Source of the DNA: CBDCGJ01 sp965238305
GTDB lineage: Bacteria > Pseudomonadota > Alphaproteobacteria > GCA-2731375
NCBI GenBank assembly: GCA_965238305.1
Contig: CBDEHK010000001.1
Location: 4,833,823-4,897,822, forward strand
DNA length: 64,000 nt
Direction: 5' to 3'
A program made the translations under genes and the position numbers. Shown here piece by piece: positions 60,586 to 64,000 of this stretch. The notes beneath the pieces are model-generated. The model was not told where the DNA came from, ran no database searches, and saw only the letters and a list, made by a program, of their open reading frames with translations. The first letter of the stretch is position 1, and each line of letters starts with the position of its first letter.

Positions 60586-61953
60586 ATGACCGTATACGCA
60601 AACGTGATCGAGATGATCGGCGATACGCCGATGCTGGAAATATCCAAACTGGACACCGGGCATTGCCGCCTATTTCTAAAACTGGAGAATCAAAATCCGG
60701 GCGGTTCGATCAAAGACCGCATCGGCCTCTCGATGATCGATCAGGCCGAACGTGAAGGTTTGATCGCGCCTGGCGGGACTATCATTGAAGCGACGGCGGG
60801 CAATACCGGTCTGGGCCTCGCGTTGGTGGCGGCGCAAAAAGGCTATCAAATGATCGTCGTTGTGCCCGATAAAATGAGCCAGGAGAAAATCTTCCACCTT
60901 CGCGCCTTGGGCGCGGATGTGGTGATGACCCGCTCAGATGTCGTGAAAGGGCACCCGGAATATTACCAAGATGTGGCCGAACGCCTAACCAAAGAAACCA
61001 AGAATTCGTTCTGGGCTAACCAATTCCAGAACCAGGCCAACCCAGCGGCGCACGAGACCACAACCGGGCCGGAGATTTGGCAGGATCTTAATGGCCAAGT
61101 TGACGCCCTGGTCGCCGGCGTCGGCTCCGGCGGCACGCTTACCGGCACCGGTAGGTTCCTAAAATCAAAAAATCCGAATTTAAAAGTGATATTGGCCGAT
61201 CCGGTCGGCTCAGTCCTGGCGGATAAAGTGAAAAGCGGGAAAATCGGCGAATTGGGTTCCTGGTTGGTGGAAGGCATTGGCGAAGATTTTGTGCCGGACA
61301 ATTGCGATCTGGAGCTGGTTGACGAAGCCATCACGGTCTCCGACGGGGAAGCTTTTGAGGCGGCGCGACAGTTACTGCAATTGGAAGGTATTCTTGCCGG
61401 TTCCTCCAGCGGGACCCTGTTGAGTGCGGCGTTGCACTATTGTCGGTCCCAGAGCGAGGCGCAGAATGTCGTCACTTTCGTCTGCGATAGCGGCAATAAA
61501 TATCTCTCGAAAATGTACAACGATTATTGGATGGCCGATCACGGTTTCATCAAACAGGACCTGCATGGCGATCTGCGCGATTTGATTGCACGAAAGCAAC
61601 AAGACCGTGCGGTCGTCGCCGTGGCGCCGAACGATACCTTGATGGCGGCCTATGGCCGCATGCGGCTTTACGATGTTTCGCAGCTGCCGGTCTTAGAAGG
61701 CGACAAGATTGTCGGCATCCTGGATGAAAGCGATTTGTTGCTCTCGTTATTTCATCACGAAGAACGCTTCGATGCGCCAGTCAGTGAACATATGACAGCG
61801 AAACTGGAATTGCTGTCGCCCACCGACAGCATGGACGCTTTGGTCGCCGTCCTGCGCGCCGACCGTGTCGCTATTATCGTTGAAAACAGTAAATTCTTGG
61901 GACTAGTGACAAAAGTCGATTTACTCAACTTGCTGCGCCTCCGCGCGAACTAA
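60586..61953 (+). CDS. Cystathionine beta-synthase
   Basis: 455 residues. The PLP fold-type II core MTVYANVIEMIGDTPMLEISKLDTGHCRLFLKLENQNPGGSIKDRIGLSMI (PLP lysine in SIKDR), EATAGNTGLGLAL and VGSGGTLTGTGRFLK is followed by two C-terminal CBS domains (VVAVAPNDTLMAAYGRMRLYDVSQLPVLEGDKIVGILDESDLL and MTAKLELLSPTDSMDALVAVLRADRVAIIV). It condenses homocysteine and serine into cystathionine, the first step of reverse transsulfuration. No haem domain. AGGT precedes the ATG. Confidence 0.9.
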   Translation: MTVYANVIEMIGDTPMLEISKLDTGHCRLFLKLENQNPGGSIKDRIGLSMIDQAEREGLIAPGGTIIEATAGNTGLGLALVAAQKGYQMIVVVPDKMSQEKIFHLRALGADVVMTRSDVVKGHPEYYQDVAERLTKETKNSFWANQFQNQANPAAHETTTGPEIWQDLNGQVDALVAGVGSGGTLTGTGRFLKSKNPNLKVILADPVGSVLADKVKSGKIGELGSWLVEGIGEDFVPDNCDLELVDEAITVSDGEAFEAARQLLQLEGILAGSSSGTLLSAALHYCRSQSEAQNVVTFVCDSGNKYLSKMYNDYWMADHGFIKQDLHGDLRDLIARKQQDRAVVAVAPNDTLMAAYGRMRLYDVSQLPVLEGDKIVGILDESDLLLSLFHHEERFDAPVSEHMTAKLELLSPTDSMDALVAVLRADRVAIIVENSKFLGLVTKVDLLNLLRLRAN

Positions 61954-61976
61954 AGAATTATCAGAAGGAAACCATC

Positions 61977-63140
61977 ATGACCGAGGCAACAAACCGCCAA
62001 GGCTTTTCAACCCGCGCGATCCACGCCGGGCAAGCGCCCGACCCAACCACTGGTGCCATCATGACGCCGATTTATGCGACCAGCACATATGTGCAAGACA
62101 GCCCCGGCGTCCATAAAGGTTACGAATATTCGCGCAGTCAAAACCCGACCCGGATTGCTTTTGAAACTTGCGTCGCAGATCTTGAAAGCGGCCATCAGGG
62201 TTATGCCTTCGCCTCCGGCCTCGCCGCTTCCGGTACCATCCTGGAACTCCTGGACAGCGGTGATCATGTGCTGGCGATGGACGATATGTATGGCGGCACC
62301 TACCGGCTATTTGAAAATGTCAGAAAACGCAGCGCCGGGCTGAACTTCACCTATGCCGATCTGTCCGATCCGGCGCAATTGGCGGCCAACGTCACTGACA
62401 AGACTAAGATGATTTGGGTTGAAAGCCCGACCAACCCACTGCTGCGCCTGGTCGATATGACGGCGATTGCCGACTTCGCACGATCGCGTGGAATTTTACT
62501 TGTTGCGGACAATACCTTCGCTTCTCCATTTGCCCAGCGGCCCTTGGAATTCGGTTTTGATATTGTCATGCATTCAACAACCAAATATCTAAACGGTCAT
62601 TCCGATATCGTCGGCGGCGTGGTCGTGGTGCGGGAAGATGCCGCCTTGGCCGAACGTCTGGCTTATCTTCATAACGCGATTGGCTCTGTTGCCTCTCCAT
62701 TCGATAGTTTTTTGGCCATGCGCGGACTAAAGACCTTGGGCATTCGGATGGAACGGCATTCCAGTAACGCCGCCGCCATCGCCGATTATCTGGAAGCCCA
62801 TCCAAAGGTCAAAAAAGTCTATTATCCTGGCCTTGCCAGCCATGCCCAGCATGAACTGGCGAGCCGTCAGATGGACGTCTATGGCGGTATGCTGACGGCG
62901 ATCCTGAAGGGCGATCTAAATGATGCCCGGCACTTCCTGGAACGGACGGAGCTATTTAGTTTGGCGGAAAGTTTGGGTGGCGTCGAAAGCTTGATCGAGC
63001 ATCCGGCGATTATGACGCATGCGTCTATTCCGCCTGAAATTAGAGCGGAATTGGGCATTTCCGATGGCTTGGTTCGACTATCGGTAGGCATCGAAGATAT
63101 CGACGACCTGATCGCGGACCTGGATCGGGCGTTGGCTTGA
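61977..63140 (+). CDS. Cystathionine gamma-lyase/synthase family PLP enzyme
   Basis: 387 residues. FSTRAIHAGQAPDPTTGAIMTPIYATSTYVQDSPGVHKGYEYSRSQNPTR, the PLP lysine in MHSTTKYLNGHSDIVGG and SLGGVESLIEHPAIMTHASIP are of the Cys/Met PLP family. 24 bp after CBS, so gamma-lyase (cystathionine to cysteine) is the likely activity; cystathionine gamma-synthase is possible. Confidence 0.88.
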   Translation: MTEATNRQGFSTRAIHAGQAPDPTTGAIMTPIYATSTYVQDSPGVHKGYEYSRSQNPTRIAFETCVADLESGHQGYAFASGLAASGTILELLDSGDHVLAMDDMYGGTYRLFENVRKRSAGLNFTYADLSDPAQLAANVTDKTKMIWVESPTNPLLRLVDMTAIADFARSRGILLVADNTFASPFAQRPLEFGFDIVMHSTTKYLNGHSDIVGGVVVVREDAALAERLAYLHNAIGSVASPFDSFLAMRGLKTLGIRMERHSSNAAAIADYLEAHPKVKKVYYPGLASHAQHELASRQMDVYGGMLTAILKGDLNDARHFLERTELFSLAESLGGVESLIEHPAIMTHASIPPEIRAELGISDGLVRLSVGIEDIDDLIADLDRALA

Positions 63141-63148
63141 TCAGCACT

Positions 63149-63331
63149 TCAAGGGCCGTAACCACCACCGCAAGAATGTGCCAATACGCCGGGCGCGCAG
63201 CCGGGGCTACTATTTTTGTGAACGTATTCGCCGTGATAGTCGCCTCGCTTGGCATTGTTAGTCCCAGCCCCGCAGGCAGCGAGAGTGAATACTAACGAGA
63301 TCGCAAGTAAGACAGCTCGAGATCGGTCCAT
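63149..63331 (-). CDS. Small lipoprotein
   Basis: 60 residues. AVLLAISLVFTLAACGAGTN has the lipobox LAAC with Cys20 as lipidation site. The rest is glycine- and cysteine-rich with GCAPGVLAHSCGGGYGP and no known domain. It ends 9 bp from the convergent CGL-type gene. Small but the signal sequence is clear. Confidence 0.7.
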   Translation of the reverse strand: MDRSRAVLLAISLVFTLAACGAGTNNAKRGDYHGEYVHKNSSPGCAPGVLAHSCGGGYGP

Positions 63332-63447
63332 AACATGATAATCCTTCCAATCTGTCTCTCTATATTACATCTATCTATCGACTACGGATGATCACGTTTT
63401 GCTGAATTCAATCCCCTTGTTATGATGATCGGCGGAGGCATCAATAT

Positions 63448-64000
63448 TTGAGCGAGATTAGAAATTGGCTAGAGGAACTTGACCTCGGCATCTATGCCGA
63501 AGCCTTTGAGGCGAATGCGATTGAGCTTGAGCTGTTGCCCGATCTCGACGAAGCCGATCTGGAGAAGCTGGGCGTCGCTGCTCTTGGCCACCGCAAGAAA
63601 CTCTTACGTGCAATCATGGCATCGGAAAGTGCGGCGCAAGCGGACGGCAAGTCGACTGAGGCAGCTGCACCGGGTCAGGCGGAGCGACGGCAGCTGACGG
63701 TGATGTTCTGCGACCTGGTCGGTTCAACCGCTTTGTCCCGACAACTTGATCCCGAAGACTTGCGCGATTTGATGCGGCGTTATCAGGACGCGGTCGCCGC
63801 TGCCATCACCCGCTATGGCGGCCATGTAGCGAAATATCTTGGTGACGGGGTATTAGCCTATTTTGGCTGGCCCCGCGCCTATGAAGATCAAGCCGAACGC
63901 GCCGTTCGCGCCGGATTGGAAGCAATTGTCGCCGTCGGGGCCGTCAAGAAAGCTGATGGAAGTCAGCTAGAATCGCGTATCGGCATCGCGACGGGACAAG
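63448..64000 (+). CDS. SAM-domain adenylate/guanylate cyclase, cut by the window end
   Basis: At least 184 residues from TTG 63448, which has GGAGG upstream. An N-terminal SAM domain (sterile-alpha-motif; IRNWLEELDLGIYAEAFEANAIELELLPDLDEADLEKLGVAALGHRKKLLRAI) is followed by a class III cyclase domain with VMFCDLVGSTALSRQLD and YLGDGVLAYFGWP. Such proteins usually continue into an AAA/TPR ATPase region, not visible here. 3' truncated by the window. Confidence 0.85.
   Translation, partial: MSEIRNWLEELDLGIYAEAFEANAIELELLPDLDEADLEKLGVAALGHRKKLLRAIMASESAAQADGKSTEAAAPGQAERRQLTVMFCDLVGSTALSRQLDPEDLRDLMRRYQDAVAAAITRYGGHVAKYLGDGVLAYFGWPRAYEDQAERAVRAGLEAIVAVGAVKKADGSQLESRIGIATGQ

Overview
This is a 64 kb stretch of an alphaproteobacterial chromosome, moderately GC-rich and densely coding. 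The organism is inferred from: an irr gene divergent from fabA-fabB-fabI; a SAM-II riboswitch (a class known mainly from alphaproteobacteria) ahead of an O-succinylhomoserine sulfhydrylase gene; iron-control-element (ICE) type palindromes near irr; a DUF1127 protein beside a GcvA-like LysR regulator; an IalB-family protein; and a ubiE/coaBC/dut block divergent from mutM. I cannot place it to genus; a free-living Rhodospirillales/Sneathiellales-like bacterium would fit.

Layout. 0.1-1.8 kb: a zinc-ribbon/M23 peptidase-like protein and a secreted protein of unknown function. 1.9-5.7 kb: a GNAT, an Rrf2 regulator, a DUF2478-DUF364 fusion, an RraA-like protein and an enoyl-CoA hydratase. 5.7-7.7 kb: promoter, SAM-II riboswitch and terminator controlling rhodanese-metZ. 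7.7-14.3 kb: DUF1127/LysR, acetoacetyl-CoA synthetase, a cysteine-dioxygenase-like cupin, gamma-glutamyltranspeptidase and a hydrolase. 14.4-18.4 kb: methyltransferase, fabI, fabB, fabA and divergent irr. 18.4-21.1 kb: rubrerythrin, an Fe-S oxidoreductase and DUF3501, preceded by two ICE-like palindromes. 21-25 kb: SH3 protein, 2-hydroxyacid dehydrogenase, VOC protein, and a sigma factor with a DGPF-domain protein. 25-29.9 kb: moeB, cysK, Rrf2 regulator, dut, coaBC, ubiE. 29.9-41 kb: mutM, then a long minus-strand run (Usp, DUF2333, trpS, murJ, glnD, SDR, agmatinase, luciferase-like monooxygenase). 41-46.8 kb: a membrane adenylate cyclase, a HAD hydrolase, a frameshifted winged-helix/PAS histidine kinase and a hydrolase.

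46.9-49.6 kb is the clearest accessory region. A tRNA-Ala(CGC) gene and a partial copy of its 3' end, each with about 95 bp of shared flank, bracket an AT-richer segment of about 2.5 kb. It carries a Sel1-repeat protein, a decayed antisense coding remnant and a DUF4393 (Abi-alpha-like) protein. No integrase is present. 49.8-57 kb is mostly housekeeping (YggT, DUF167, argG, rlmN, IalB, VOC, peroxiredoxin, stomatin/NfeD pair, DUF4197). 57.2-58.9 kb holds a small ribbon-helix-helix-like gene with a tandem operator-like repeat, its overlapping partner, a small ATG-less reading frame and an M48 peptidase. The window ends with a Tat-type amidohydrolase, a reverse transsulfuration pair (cystathionine beta-synthase and a gamma-lyase-type enzyme), a small lipoprotein and the start of a SAM-domain adenylate cyclase cut by the window edge.

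Two themes recur. Sulfur metabolism: metZ under SAM-II control, cysK with an Rrf2 regulator, moeB, CBS/CGL, rhodanese, cysteine dioxygenase-like protein and GGT. Iron and peroxide response: Irr, ICE sites, rubrerythrin, Fe-S oxidoreductase and peroxiredoxin.
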